Shown here: positions 1-9,521 of the stretch, in pieces
Layout of the letters: every line of letters begins with the position of its first letter
How positions within the stretch are numbered: position 1 is the first letter of the stretch
Origin: Chara braunii
Lineage: Eukaryota > Streptophyta > Charophyceae > Charales > Characeae
Direction: 5' to 3'
Assembly: GCA_003427395.1 (NCBI GenBank)
Contig: BFEA01000025.1
Location: 5,537,860-5,558,774 of the forward strand
Length of the DNA stretch: 20,915 nt
Position numbers and translations under genes: made by a program
The notes under the pieces: model-generated
Databases searched by the model: none
The model's input: the letters and a program-made list of their open reading frames with translations, nothing else
What the model was told of the DNA's origin: nothing

Positions 1-60
<60 letters not shown>
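1..60. repeat. (AG)30 microsatellite at window start
   Basis: The first 60 bases are an uninterrupted AG dinucleotide array. Its position at the very edge suggests that the assembly broke here. Confidence 0.98.
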
Positions 61-64
<4 letters not shown>

Positions 65-211
65 CATTGATCGGTTGTCTCCACCATGAAGGAATTCTCT
101 GTCATATTTGTTTTTGCGAGCGAAGCCGCAACAGGTCATCTAGTAAGGGTTATAACCCAATGCACAGTGCCAAGTTTTTTGGTATTCCATCTGTCACTTT
201 GCCAATTGCAG

Positions 212-224
212 AAACGGACTCCAG
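212..224 (+). CDS. Candidate 13-nt microexon upstream of the Agenet exons
   Basis: A CAG acceptor (gccaattgcag, ending at 211) is followed by 13 bases and a CAG|GTAACA donor. Read as K-R-T-P plus one base, it exits in the phase needed by the exon at 543, where the remaining base plus AG makes Glu. Phase agreement is the only support, and a 13-nt exon is unusual. Alternatively the real upstream exon lies outside the window. The rest of 61-542 shows only short spurious ORFs. Confidence 0.25.
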
Positions 225-542
225 GTAACAAGTGTCGGATTCAAGACAGAGACCTGGATGTAGTCAGTGGTCCCAGTAGTATTGCAATCGTCGATTCTAT
301 TTACAAAGGCCTGAAGGACCTTGTTTCAAGTTTTTAAGCCATTCAAAAAATGCGTTAACATGAAAACAATGGTAAGAAGTGTTACTGATTATCCACCACT
401 TTCACTTCTGTGAGCAATTCTGCTAACAAGGAGGCTACTGCACAACTTTACTGAACTTTCCGCCTATGCCTGAAACTTTGTTGCAGAAAAGATCCTTGAA
501 TAAGTTGCTTATATGTGTTTAATCCTTCTATTCTTTGTGCAG

Positions 543-735
543 AGAACAAGAAGCTAGAAGAGTGGATCTCTTTGCGAGGTTTACCTGGTGTGCCGGCAAG
601 TTCTGGGCGCAGCAAGGAGTGCTCAAGATGGCCTAGAGTACGACCGAGAGTCTTTGAGGGCAGGAAGCAGAAGGGACAAGCAAGCCAGGAGGACTGGCTT
701 GTGGACGACCATGTCGAGGTTTACTGCAACGATGG
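543..735 (+). CDS. Exon A: N-terminal part of Agenet/Tudor-like protein
   Basis: The exon follows the acceptor ctttgtgcag (AG at 541-542) and ends at a consensus GTAAGT donor (736). It encodes about 63 residues. A basic, probably disordered stretch rich in R/K/S leads into DWLVDDHVEVYCNDG, the first beta-strand of an Agenet (Tudor-like, PF05641-type) fold. It exits with two bases (GG) of a Gly codon, completed exactly by exon B. Agenet domains are chromatin-reader modules found mainly in plants. The true start codon is not visible; the gene may begin upstream of the window or in an unrecognised 5' exon. Confidence 0.75.
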
Positions 736-1778
736 GTAAGTCGTTTGTTTCCTGGTACAGAAGACTTCCCAACAAGCAATGGTTAGATATGAGAGAATGA
801 AGTTGCACGTTGAGTCGAGTAAGGAGTAGTGGGCACTAACTTCATTTTCTTTACATGCTATGTGAATTGTCCAGAATCCCATTTTGGGTGCATTTCAGAG
901 CACGGTTTCTTCACACGTTTCCTGAGACTTTGGCTGAAAGATTTTCTGGGATTTGCCAAAAGCATCATCACGCGATGCTCATGTATGTACAGTTGATGTC
1001 CCTATGCATGCATTAAGAGACTGTTGTGATAGGGAAGAAGGCTAAGCCGGTCTCGGTCTTGCTAGAAATAACCAAGGAAGAGGCAATGGCCAAAGAGGGA
1101 GAAATTATGCGGGTGATTAGGGAAAGGTGTGCGACGGAAGGGCATCGGATAGTGGATGAGGTAACGGACACCATGAAGATAGGAGTGGATGTTTTTCTGA
1201 CAGATCAGGAGAAAGGTCTGATTAAGGAGACCTGTAAGGAAATTTACCTTGCCTTTGCGTTTAATGATCATCAGAAGGGGCAGCTAGTCGCAAGGTTGAT
1301 ACCGCCAGTTAGGATTCACACGGTGGAGCATGAATGTTGGAATGATAAGGGCCCGACCTATGATTACGGGATAGCGGGCGGCCACAAGAGAAAACGTGTG
1401 ATGGGTTCTTCAATGTTAGCGACTTTGCAAAGCAGCAAAAGGAAAGAGAAGGCATTGCATTGGAGGTGGACATAGTCTCTGTTTTCTTGGCTGTTGACCG
1501 CCAAGCAAGCTGAGACATGTGCTAAGAAGGGTTCAGCATATACATGAATGTGCTCTAGCTCAATCCGTTTGTTCAACTTTGTTGTCCTTTTGCCTTTCCA
1601 AGCAGGAAATTAGGTAGGTTATGCTAATGGTTGCTGCTGTCTGACTTTGACAATGCCTGTGGGTTGCATAAAGCTTTTCATTCCTGTAGGGTTGTCTTGT
1701 GATCTTTGGTCTCTGCGTTCTTTTTCAATTCATTGGTCACATCATTTCAACGGATGTCCGTCTGCGTTTTCATGGCAG
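736..1778 (+). other. Intron between exons A and B
   Basis: The intron has a GTAAGT donor and a catggcag acceptor. Removing it restores the reading frame across a conserved Asp-Gly-Trp-Trp segment, which is strong evidence that it is a real intron. It carries a sense-orientation retroelement fragment (1026-1475) and otherwise unremarkable T-rich sequence. Confidence 0.7.
1026..1475 (+). mobile_element. Ty3/gypsy-like pol fragment (segment just upstream of reverse transcriptase)
   Basis: A 149-codon open stretch (GTG at 1026, stop after 1472) looks strongly protein-like. It has amphipathic charged helices, then LTDQEKGLIKETC, a FAFNDHQKGQLVA segment, and PPVRIHTVEHECWN. This order (acidic or aromatic 'AFAF.D..KG', then 'PPV.I.TV.H..W') is what I recognise from the linker just before the RT domain of Ty3/gypsy polyproteins. 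No RT YxDD block, integrase or LTR is visible, so it is a decayed fragment inside a host intron. It cannot be an alternative host exon in the phase required by exon A: splicing at the AG at 1031-1032 gives an immediate stop. Family assignment is from memory of the motif order only. Confidence 0.5.
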
Positions 1779-1837
1779 GTGGTGGGAAGGGATTGTGAAG
1801 GATGTAAAAGGAGAATTGCTGGAGGTACATTTTCCAG
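1779..1837 (+). CDS. Exon B: central strands of the Agenet/Tudor-like domain
   Basis: Acceptor catggcag and donor CAG|GTAGGT bound 59 bases. Joined to exon A they encode NDG-WWEGIVKDVKG followed by ELLEVHFPG. The pattern 'V-E-V...DGWW-G-I/V...V-x-F-P-G' is the diagnostic core of Agenet domains, with an aromatic pair after the Gly and a second strand ending in an aromatic. It enters with one base and exits with one base (G), completed by GG at the start of exon C. Confidence 0.8.
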
Positions 1838-2709
1838 GTAGGTAGTAGCACGAAGTATTTCTATTTCACTTTCCAACCGAAGGTCACGGTTTCCCATGGA
1901 AGAAGTGCCACAGGCGGGACTGTCTGAGCTTCCTGTAAAGCACTCCTCTTATTTGTTGTTCTGCCTGCTGTCACCGGGTGCACATCCAGTTTTTTGAGAA
2001 AGCAAAGGTGTTGGATGTTCGGTTAGTTCGCTAGGCTGGGCATCTGGCGGGGCTCAGGTTGTGCGGATGCTGACATGAAAGTCTGAAGGTGGACAAGGAT
2101 TGGCATGAGTATGCTGTCCAATGGGAACAAAGCATACTTGCAACTGTGTAATGTGAACAACCATGCTTGCAGCTGCCATGTACAGTGCAGTGAAGAAAAA
2201 CTAGGCGGGGTGTGCTCAGAATGGGTTTTCACATCACATATGTTTTTGTTTTGGAATGTTTTGATTTGTTTTCCAGACCACCAGTTGTGTCGAGCCTACC
2301 CTGAAAACTTTTAACTCCTGGACCTCGAAGTCAAGGGTACCGGGCATGGGAAAACTCGAGCCGGTACTGGCACCGGCCTTCGTGTAACTACGATTGGACA
2401 AGAGGCCTGAAACCTGGAATAGAAAAAGGGCCTCTGTCTGTTTTTCTTCTTCTTTTTGTGTTTTGTTTTGTTATTTTTTTCGTTTTCTGGTTTGCGTTCA
2501 CAGAAAGTCCACTCTCTTAAAAGTTCCTCCTTTTGTAACAACGCACGCACCACCACCGTCATGCTCTGCCACAGTTTCCGAGCCTGTAATGGGATCAACG
2601 ACACTCCTGCACATTCATGTGTTAGGCAGAGAGGGGTTTGGGGGGATGGGGGGGGGGGGTAGCAGCCCTGGACAAGTGGTCATCCACGTCATCGTTTCTG
2701 CCATGTGTC

Positions 2710-2713
<4 letters not shown>

Positions 2714-2756
<43 letters not shown>
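2714..2756. repeat. (TC)n microsatellite
   Basis: About 43 bases of perfect TC dinucleotides lie just 3' of a poly-G run at 2647-2659. Together they make several long spurious ORFs of alternating Ser-Leu or Arg-Glu. Confidence 0.97.
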
Positions 2757-2760
<4 letters not shown>

Positions 2761-3111
2761 CGCGGGCGCGCGTACCTTTTCAAGGAAGAAAGGAAAGGAA
2801 AAAAGGAAAACACTGCACACACACACACATACACGCGCGGATATCACACTCTCTTTCTCTGTCTATCTTTCTCCCTGAAAGCTAACCACTTCCACAAGAA
2901 CAAAGGCAGGGGTAGGATGAGGATGAGGAGCGTTAACAGGGGGAGGTGTAGGAGGAAATGCAAGGGCCGAGGGTGTCTGTCTGTCTGTCTCTATGTCTGA
3001 AGTTAGCTATGTCAACCAACGACGAGCCACTCCCTCGATGTGCTTGCAAGCTTCACCCGATGTCCATTCAGACGCACCTGGGTGCGTACGATTGCCAGTA
3101 CCCAACACGTT

Positions 3112-3500
3112 CTTTTGCGATGTTACTGCTTCAGGGTGTACTCTCATAGGTCTTTCCTAAATTTATCTGACTTGAATTGCGGCTTGGCCTGGATGTGTCT
3201 GAGTGCAATCACGACCAGAGCTCAGTCGAAGAAGTCCTAATGTGAATATGTCGGCACTTTGTTTGTTGCTGTTTTTTTTTTCCTGCTTCGGTTGTCTTTT
3301 TTCTCCAACGGTCGCATTTGCAATGTTGCTGCGTTGGGGCATACTCACACTAGCTCTTTCCTAAATGTATCTGACTTGAATTCGCTGGATGTATCTGACT
3401 GGAATCACATACAGAGCTCGGTCGAAAAGGTCCTAGTGTGAGTATGCCTGCACTTCGTTCACATATTTGTCTTTTTTTCCCCCCTTCGACTTTAGGTTTT
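3112..3500 (+). repeat. Diverged ~203-bp tandem duplication
   Basis: Copy 1 (about 3112-3311) and copy 2 (about 3312-3500) share the order 'tgttactgc/tgttgctgc', 'tctttcctaaat', 'tatctgacttgaatt', 'agagctc(a/g)gtcgaa', 'gtcctaatgtg/gtcctagtgtg' and then a T-rich segment. The shared phrase starts at 3151 and 3355. Internal deletion and substitutions show that it is not recent. It lies within the large intron. Confidence 0.8.
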
Positions 3501-4745
3501 TCTTTCTCATTTTTTTTCCTTTTCATTTCTCTGTTGTTTGGTGCACATGAAACAAGAAACCTGGTGCAAGATGTGGCTTTGTCTGTTTGACTACTTACGT
3601 GTGATGGATTGAGAAGCGGCTCGGCCAGCCCCCCTGGGCCCGTTCACTGTTTTATGCAAGGCCATAAACTGGCCGTCATTTTCATGGTGCATTTACGGCT
3701 GCGACTTATGGAGACAGCTCGGAAGGGGGGCTGTTCAGTGCAGTCTTCTCGTGCATGCGTACGCTATGCACTGCTCATGTACAGTAAGGCAGTGTGCCGC
3801 GCATGCACAAATGTGTGGATGGTGTGCGTATTCAAAGAATGCGAACAACTGTTGGCCAAAGGCACACCAAAACGGTCACCAGATCCTTCTTTTGAAAAAA
3901 AATGGACCGTTCAGGCCCAGACGATTGGTAGCCACGGACCATGATCTCCGAGTGGGTTTTTCTTTTCTGATTGGCATCGCCTCGCTTCTTGTCATGAATG
4001 CTCTGGGTCTGCCCCTCTTTTTAGGACCTTGAGGACAAAAGGTTTCTGAAAGTGAAAGTCCTCTTGTTGAGTAGTGAGGGCAAGCATGTTTAACTGCTAG
4101 ATGGAAAATTGGCATTTTTTTGTGGAATTTGGGAAACGGTTATTTGTAACGGGTTTCTCGTTTCCTTCTCCGGCAGTGTTCCTTCTCTCTGCCTTCGTTC
4201 TTTTTCAGTCTTTCCCTCTGCTTGACATGACACCTCGCTGCTGATGTCAGTATATGCTGTGTTTTTCTTGTGGGGCTTCTTTTGCATCAAGTGGACGAGG
4301 AGACTGTCGGGTGAATCTGACATCGAGTTGGATGTTAGGGTGAGAAGTACTGGTTGGCGGAATCACTGGGCTGCACGGATAAGGTGTTTGTTCAACTTTG
4401 TTGCCTTCCAAATAGTGTGCAGGGGCGTTATGTCTTCATTCGGTGAAATTTTAAGGTCAGATAACTAGCTGAGTCTCCAGCAAGTCCTCCAGACATCCAG
4501 AAGGCGGTGGTAGAGATCCTCCATGCCCCCATTTCTCTATCCCTTTCTCACGTGCCTTGGAAAGATGTAGTTTATGTCTTGGGTTTGTGACCAATCGTCC
4601 TGCTTTTTGCTGAGTCTCTCTGATTGCTCAGACTCAGTCGAGCTCCCACCATCATCCATGTTGACAGACATAATACAAATGCTGAATGACGCCCCGCTTA
4701 CTGACGAGCTGTTGGTGCACTTTTTCTGTGGATTGTGCCTAGCAG

Positions 4746-4855
4746 GGGAATCTGAGACTGGGCTGTACCCTGTGGAGGATGTGAGGAGATCCTACGTTTT
4801 TCGTGATGGTCTATGGATGCGTTGCCGGGAGGCGCCACAAAGCCCTTTGAGCAAG
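4746..4855 (+). CDS. Exon C: C-terminal part of the Agenet/Tudor-like domain
   Basis: Acceptor gtgcctagcag and donor AAG|GTAGGC bound 110 bases. Spliced to exon B the reading continues FPG-ESETGLYPVEDVRRS, then YVFRDGLWMRCREAP. 'V-x-D-V/L-R...DG-W' is the closing signature of Agenet units, so the module is complete: VEV...DGWWEGIV...VHFPG...VEDVRRS..FRDGLW. Three independent junctions (two introns, both with partial codons) preserve the frame and the domain order. The exon exits in phase 0. I cannot name the orthologue; plant chromatin readers, including Agenet-plus-PHD proteins, are the obvious candidates. Confidence 0.8.
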
Positions 4856-4889
4856 GTAGGCTTTGCCCGTTTCCTGCTGTCTCTTTGTT

Positions 4890-5390
4890 TGTTTGTGCTA
4901 CTGTTATTCACCTTCCGGCCAAATAATGTCACTTGCCATTGGGTTGCAGGACAGCTGGTGGTGGTTCTTTGTCTCCAGTTGAACAGGAACTCGGGGCGTA
5001 TACCGTTCTCGGCGCTTCTCGGCCTTTTGGCTAAGATCAAGTGTAGCATTTGTTCTGATTAGTTTAATATCTTATCAAAAAAAAAAAAAAAAAAAACAAC
5101 GAAAACTCAGGGCCTACTCAACTATAACTGTTTCTCCCCTTTGCTCCTGCATTTTGTCTGTTCATGTCACTGATATTCACCTTTTGGCCACATATTTTCT
5201 TGACTATTGGGTTGTGTCTACTCTTTCCTCCTGGGTGCTTCTGTTTGAGCCACTGGTGTTCATTTTACGGCCAAGTGTTTCTGTTGCTATTGGGTTGCAG
5301 GGCAGCCAGTGGTTTGCTTTTTGTCTCCGTGTTAATGTAAACCTGGGCCATAATCGCAGTACAACTGTTTTTAACTCGATTTGGCTGTAG
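4890..5390 (+). repeat. Diverged tandem duplication, first copy split by a U2 retropseudogene
   Basis: The phrases 'ttcacctt..ggcc', 'attgggttgcag' and 'ttgtctcc' occur at 4910-4980 and again at 5250-5330. A third partial copy begins near 5173. Downstream of the U2 insertion the first copy resumes (ctcaactataactgttt), matching the second copy (cgcagtacaactgttt). The shared 'attgggttgcag' mimics a 3' splice site, but the following sequence has an in-frame stop in the phase required by exon C. Confidence 0.65.
5000..5096 (+). pseudogene. U2 snRNA retropseudogene, 3'-truncated, polyadenylated
   Basis: From 5016 the sequence is the highly conserved U2 5' end: CTCGGCCTTTTGGCTAAGAT, then CAAGTGTAGCATTTGTTCT and GATTAGTTTAATATCT. 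This region holds the branchpoint-recognition sequence (GTAGCA here versus canonical GTAGTA). Homology stops after about 60 nt and is followed by 20 A residues (5077-5096). The 5' end seems to contain a short internal duplication (ATACCGTTCTCGG followed by CGCTTCTCGG). Possible target-site duplications are aactcggggc (4988-4997) and aactcagggc (5104-5113), 9 of 10 identical. Truncation plus an A-tail mark reverse-transcription-mediated insertion, not a functional gene. Confidence 0.9.
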
Positions 5391-5396
5391 TTTTAA

Positions 5397-6268
5397 ATAT
5401 ACATCCAGGAAGGTGCTACTGTGACCATTCCCTAAGCTGCAGGCTGGGTAACAAGCAGTGCAGTTGACATAGAAACTTTCTGATTGGTGTTTAACGTCTT
5501 GGTTCCACAGGTTGATCAAACAGGCCGACTGTGGCAGGTTCATATGTATGAACTTCGACTTTTATACCTTTTCGATGTCAAATGACACATGCATTGTTCA
5601 CCGAGGATTAAAACTTTGAACTCTTTATTAGTGGAGCAATGCAGAAAAGACCAGTATGATTTCTGCCATAGGATGATTGAGTTTTATTTCCTGTGTTAAG
5701 ATGAGGTTTGCCCAGGACATTTGAGCGAACCTAGTAACCGAAATTGCATTCGCATTTCTTTTCCAATTCTCTGTCATTGCCTTACTGAAAACATTCGCGG
5801 CAAATTCTACTGTGATTGGTTAAAGTTTTTCTTGCCTGTTTCATTCATCTGACCTTAATGAAGGCTGACTTCAAAGCCATCACCCCATTACTGTGACCAC
5901 CGTGGTGACCTCATGGGTGCCAATTGTTCAGTGTGTTCATTGGATGGCCAATTCAACAGTCACAGTTTTTCTTCTGCACAGGGCCGTAGCTCTCTAAGGA
6001 AAAATCGTGCTGGTTTAAACCAACTATCCCTCCGGGTGAAGGTAGCTTAAAAACCAGTCTAAGGTCTGGTAAGTGGGATCTCAGTTATCCCACTACTGCA
6101 AAAGAAGAAAGAACTCTAATTCAACAATCATACCCTATAATGTTTACATGACGTATACGGTAACTTCTCCTATGTTGAAAGCGGAGGCACATGGTCTTGT
6201 TTGTCTGCTACGCATCGTCATTCTTTTTCTTCCCCTTTGCCCCCCCCCCCCTCTTCTCCTCAAATCAG
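5397..6268. other. Intronic sequence, little recognisable
   Basis: Apart from the candidate 27-nt exon at 5511-5537, no coding signal, RNA gene or repeat is recognised here. A C12 run occurs at 6240-6251, immediately before a possible acceptor. Confidence 0.5.
5511..5537 (+). CDS. Candidate 27-nt exon
   Basis: A good pyrimidine-rich acceptor (cttggttccacag) is followed by nine codons (VDQTGRLWQ) and a CAG|GTTCAT donor. It enters and leaves in phase 0, matching exon C upstream and the candidate exon at 6269. The donor is weak. Only phase and splice context support it. Confidence 0.35.
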
Positions 6269-6326
6269 GTCCTGACTGCCCTGGCTCCATATCCATTCTG
6301 GGGACCACCCCCAGGAAGTCAAGAAG
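6269..6326 (+). CDS. Candidate exon, Pro-rich
   Basis: The acceptor is C-rich (…cccctcttctcctcaaatcag). The exon codes for VLTALAPYPFWGPPPGSQE plus one base, and ends at AAG|GTACAC. Its phase fits exon C or the 27-nt candidate. The composition suits a disordered linker following a folded domain. Confidence 0.4.
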
Positions 6327-6879
6327 GTACACCAATTACACATGCACACTTGCCTCCGTTTGCCTGAAGGATCCCTGAACAGCACTGACTACTCCCTGAT
6401 ACAGGAGGATTGACTGTCAGCTTGCCCTTCTCATTTATTCCTCTCAGGTTTGATCTGTGGACCTGTCCGCTTTGGATATCCCCGCCTGGAATCATGAGAT
6501 TGCACCGTCGTCTCCCATCCTGTATCGGTCCTAGAATCTTTTTGATCAGCCATGCCACACCATTGGCCATTGTTGTGGCACGCCTTCTGTTTGTCGGGAT
6601 CTCGCAGGGATCTGGGATCTCTGTGTCCAAGTGCTTGGCCTCCATTTTTGTTGTTGTTTCTGAACTGTGCCAGTCATTGAATTTTAGTCGCATGTCATTG
6701 GTGTCTACCACCTTGTCCTTGATTAGCCAGACTCTTCTGAAAGATGGACCCTCATTCTGACTGTATAAAACCGGAAAGCTAGCTTGTATACATTTGGGTT
6801 TGTTGTGTTCGGGGGTAGATTGTAGTATGTATAACAAAATACAAGAAGGGCCAATGCCACCATCGACTGTGGATGCCAT
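6319..6879 (-). other. Unassigned 186-codon minus-strand open frame
   Basis: This minus-strand frame is free of stops and its translation has a protein-like charged composition (for example KFNDWHSSETTTKMEA and MANGVAWLIKKILG). No family is recognised. The opposite strand is also open for 116 codons, so openness alone is weak evidence. It could be a degraded transposable-element fragment antisense to the host gene, or chance. Confidence 0.2.
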
Positions 6880-7287
6880 TCAAGTGACCACAGTGCACCC
6901 TGTGAGAATGTACATTGACATTAGATACGTTCAGGTACAGATGAGGCATGTGTCCTCCTGCAATTCCTTACAGATTCTGTGAGAAACCCATCAGTTATTG
7001 CCAACGTTTTCAGTGTTGTTGAGGTCTTTCTTGTTCACAGAGAAAGGGGGGTGGTTCTTCGAGTGATCTCTGGTGCGAACAAGGGACTAAGTTTTTCGTT
7101 CTAGTCTATGATAAGTTGTATCTGACTCTTCAACATCTACAGGTCTATGCTATTTCCTTCTGATGATGCTGCACAGTCGTCTGATAAGGCATTGCAAATT
7201 ATGAGTCCCCTTAAGCTAATGTTTGCCTGAGTGTTTCCTCTATGCCTCCACTGTGGAAGTCTGACCCACTGGTATACACATCTGCAG

Positions 7288-7324
7288 AAGTAGCTCCAGT
7301 AGCTGCCCGCCTTTCGGGAAAAAG
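7288..7324 (+). CDS. Candidate exon
   Basis: Acceptor ggtatacacatctgcag and donor AAAAG|GTATGC flank 37 bases. Entered with one base from the previous candidate exon they read E-VAPVAARLSGK, exiting with AG. A further possible exon (7379-7457, after ttttagtacag) would continue the frame, but it implies a 54-nt intron, so it is weaker. Support is splice context and phase only. Confidence 0.35.
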
Positions 7325-7325
7325 G

Positions 7326-7885
7326 TATGCTGACCGAAAGCAGACTAGGCTCCACTTTAGGCGCCGATTTTAGTACAGAAACAGTGGATCTTTGATGATA
7401 AGAGTGAGCGTACTGAATCCTGGCTTTGTCCATGAATGGATGGAAATGTTAGCTAAAGTAAAAGAATTGTCTTTCGTCTATTGTGCTTCCTGAGACTTCT
7501 GCTTCTGGAAAATGGGTCTAAGCGTCCAGGGCACAAAGTTTTGGAAGGTCCTTGGTGTGTGAGATCTTTGGGTAATGTGTGTGCAGGCTACACATGGTGC
7601 CCTTGGAGCACAGTCAGGTGTTCTATGCCACCAGTGCAGGTGGCCCTTGCCCATCTATGCCCTCCTGGTTGTGGGCAGGACCTGGTTTGAGTATTGGAGT
7701 TCAGTCTGGATATAAGGATGTTGCTGTAGTTATTGATTGATGCTACAGAAACCAAGCAGCATCGTACACATGAGACCAGATAGTCGTGACCTCGAACCAA
7801 AAGCAGAATTGCAACACGAGTTCCACCAAATAAGAGCACAGCAAAAGCTCATAAGTGACAATGTTGGAATAGTCTCATCATCATC
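7326..7885. other. Region with no confident feature
   Basis: Several CAG acceptor-like sites (for example before 7587) are present, but no chain of exons can be fixed by frame. Confidence 0.5.
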
Positions 7886-7889
7886 AACA

Positions 7890-8075
7890 AAGAACCAATG
7901 TCGACATCCTATCTGGCGCTCTGCGCCCAGACTACAAATGACAGATCCTATCTAGCCTATCTACAATGCCGCTGGTGACGTCAACAGCTCCCCGAAGTAT
8001 GAGCAGATCTCGGCCAATGCCGTTCGCCTCAAGCACCAGGTATGTCTCTCGTATCACTCACAACCTCGATCCCCC
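7890..8075 (+). repeat. Diverged dispersed repeat, copy X
   Basis: The segment 'tggcgctctgcgcccagacta … caatgccgctggtgacgtca … ccgaagtatgagcagat … aggtatg' is matched in order and spacing by 20686-20850 (copy Y). Both copies end at a GTATG-like donor and are followed by C/T-rich sequence. They are probably old copies of a transposable element; the class is unknown. Confidence 0.55.
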
Positions 8076-8079
8076 ACTC

Positions 8080-8620
8080 ACAGATGCCACGTGCACCCAA
8101 GGACCACCATGCGCCCCATCCAGCATACAGCAGCGCAGCTCGGCTATGGCTGCCTACTCATCCAGCTCGCCCGTCAGCACATGAGCGCTGGCCAGCGTCT
8201 AGCGCAGCATGCAGCCAGTGCCCGAATGAGGAGTGCTGGGGCAGGCACTTTCCTAAATGGAAGTGACCTCCTGCTGCGTGTGGCCTGCCTGCACTGGGCC
8301 TTGGTCCAGCAGCTTCCAGTAGGCCCCATGAGGCTGAGCCCCAGTCCGAACGAATCAGGCCAAGGCCTGTGGTGGTTACCCATGCCCAACTGCCGGCAGC
8401 CTGTGTTCGGCCCATGTTGCATATCTGGCCCAGGGCCTGCCTCAGTTACATGCAAAAAAGGAAGCCTGGGCCTGGGCGCTCTCAACCAACTGGCGCTGCG
8501 CAACTGCCTGAATTTCCCCAGTTGCGTGGTGACCCCAAAAATGGGCCTGTAGGCGTTGGTCGAGCCTGCCTTCACTTAGGGCGGCCGACTGTACTGAAAA
8601 TAGGGCCCAGTAGGGCGTAT
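8080..8620. other. GC-rich segment with degenerate GGCCCAGGCC-like words
   Basis: This stretch is markedly richer in G+C than its neighbours. It repeats words such as ggcccatg, ggcccagggcctg and gcctgggcctgg, and keeps frames open on both strands (153 codons forward, 133 reverse). There is no recognised domain; the openness probably reflects base composition. It directly abuts the 18S-like fragment. Confidence 0.4.
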
Positions 8621-8649
8621 CGAGACCTTAAGCCTCGCACTCGGCACTC

Positions 8650-8870
8650 ATTGATCTTTATTCTAGGCATTCAATGTTGAAGATCGACGATTACACCGAC
8701 CTGTCCCCGTCGCAATGAACCTTGAGAAGATGACCCCGGGGCTTACCCTGCGCTTCTGACCCAACATATGGCTTATTGGATTCATCAATGTTGCGTGTGT
8801 GCGGCCCAGAACATCTAAGGCCATCACGTGCATGTTGTTGCCTCGGATTTGCATTGGCTTTCCCTCCAAC
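8650..8870 (-). pseudogene. Diverged 18S rRNA 3'-domain fragment (antisense)
   Basis: The plus strand matches the complement of the 3' domain of eukaryotic 18S rRNA in order: ttctaggcattcaatgttga, agatcgacgattacaccgac, ctgtccccgtcgcaatgaac, agaagatgaccccgggg, then ttcatcaatgttgcgtgtgt and gcggcccagaacatctaagg ccatcac. The last block is nearly identical to conserved 18S; the rest is roughly 70% similar by eye. It is a degenerate nuclear rRNA pseudogene fragment, transcribed sense on the minus strand. No 5.8S, ITS or 28S is visible. Confidence 0.7.
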
Positions 8871-8889
8871 GGTCGGTTAAAGTAGAAAC

Positions 8890-8985
8890 ACCGGAAAATG
8901 GTAGGGAAGATAGGCATTGTGTTGAGCAAACCTCCGTTATATTTGACAAGTCAGGTTTTATGTGGACTGAAGAAACCAGTCCATG
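8890..8985 (+). repeat. Flank shared between 18S-like copies
   Basis: The words 'gataggcattgtgttga(g/c)caaacctccgt', 'acaagtcagg' and 'ctgaagaaacc' follow the first 18S-like copy here. They recur at 9734-9830 after the third copy, so the rRNA-like piece was duplicated together with its flank. Confidence 0.7.
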
Positions 8986-9515
8986 AGTAATGAATAACCT
9001 CATGCATGATGGATGACGCCAATCAGGAAGTCGGCCGGTATTATACAGTTACAACTCTGGGGAGTCTCTTCGAGTGTCTCCAACCACTCTGGCCAGACCT
9101 TTCTTCTCGAGCGAGCCTCTACGAAGAAATGTGGCTCGAAAGAGCGAGCTGGGAGTCTGGATTTCGGAACCTGGTTACCAGCCATTGCGTGGTTTCTTTA
9201 GGTCTTTGCCTGCTATCGCAGAGACCTTAGCCCGTGAGCGAAGCTTGAATTTGGCAACATAGAAATTTTGAATGTTTTTGAATCTATGGTTTTAATTCTA
9301 CTCTCTACTTGTGTAGTATGCTTTTCATGATCTCATCTTATGATTTGATTGCCATGTATTTAGCTATCGAACTTCAAGCCAAAGCAATCTAATATACTCG
9401 GAAAAAAGCAAAGGCCGTAGGCTCGCTAGCTAGAGAAAGATTAATCACTACAATGATACTTTTTTCTATTTTTTTAAGCATCGGTTTAGTTTCTGGCGTT
9501 ATGGTTATATGTGCG
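8986..9515. other. Region with no confident feature
   Basis: Short overlapping ORFs are present on both strands between 9000 and 9260, with no recognised domain. The remainder is AT-rich. It may be further decayed rRNA-like or transposon sequence, but I cannot align it. Confidence 0.4.
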
Positions 9516-9521
9516 AGAAAC

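Larger units (their letters stand above)
1838..4745 (+). other. Large intron between exons B and C
   Basis: This 2.9-kb intron separates two parts of one domain. It contains a poly-G run (2647-2659), a (TC)n array, an (AC)n array near 2815, TCTG repeats near 2976, and a 203-bp tandem duplication. A weak repeat of the phrase gtttgttcaactttgttg occurs at 1567 and 4388. No gene is recognised in it. Confidence 0.65.

Noticed and set aside
86-337. 83-codon forward ORF near the window start
   Set aside because: It has no domain and no Kozak or splice logic. It is interrupted by a plausible acceptor at 211 and does not connect in frame to exon A as a whole.
2394-3000. Several 100-160-codon ORFs
   Set aside because: They span poly-G and (TC)n arrays and consist largely of simple-repeat translation.
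4928-4999. Exon starting after attgggttgcag downstream of exon C
   Set aside because: In the required phase 0 it hits a stop after ten codons, and the same acceptor-like sequence is part of the tandem duplication.
7379-7457. Exon continuing the 7288-7324 candidate (NSGSLMIRV…)
   Set aside because: The frame fits, but it implies a 54-nt intron with poor branch-site spacing, so it is not listed as a separate feature.
8091-8575. 153-codon forward and 133-codon reverse ORFs in GC-rich sequence
   Set aside because: Open on both strands because of high G+C. No domain is recognised and they abut an rRNA-like pseudogene.
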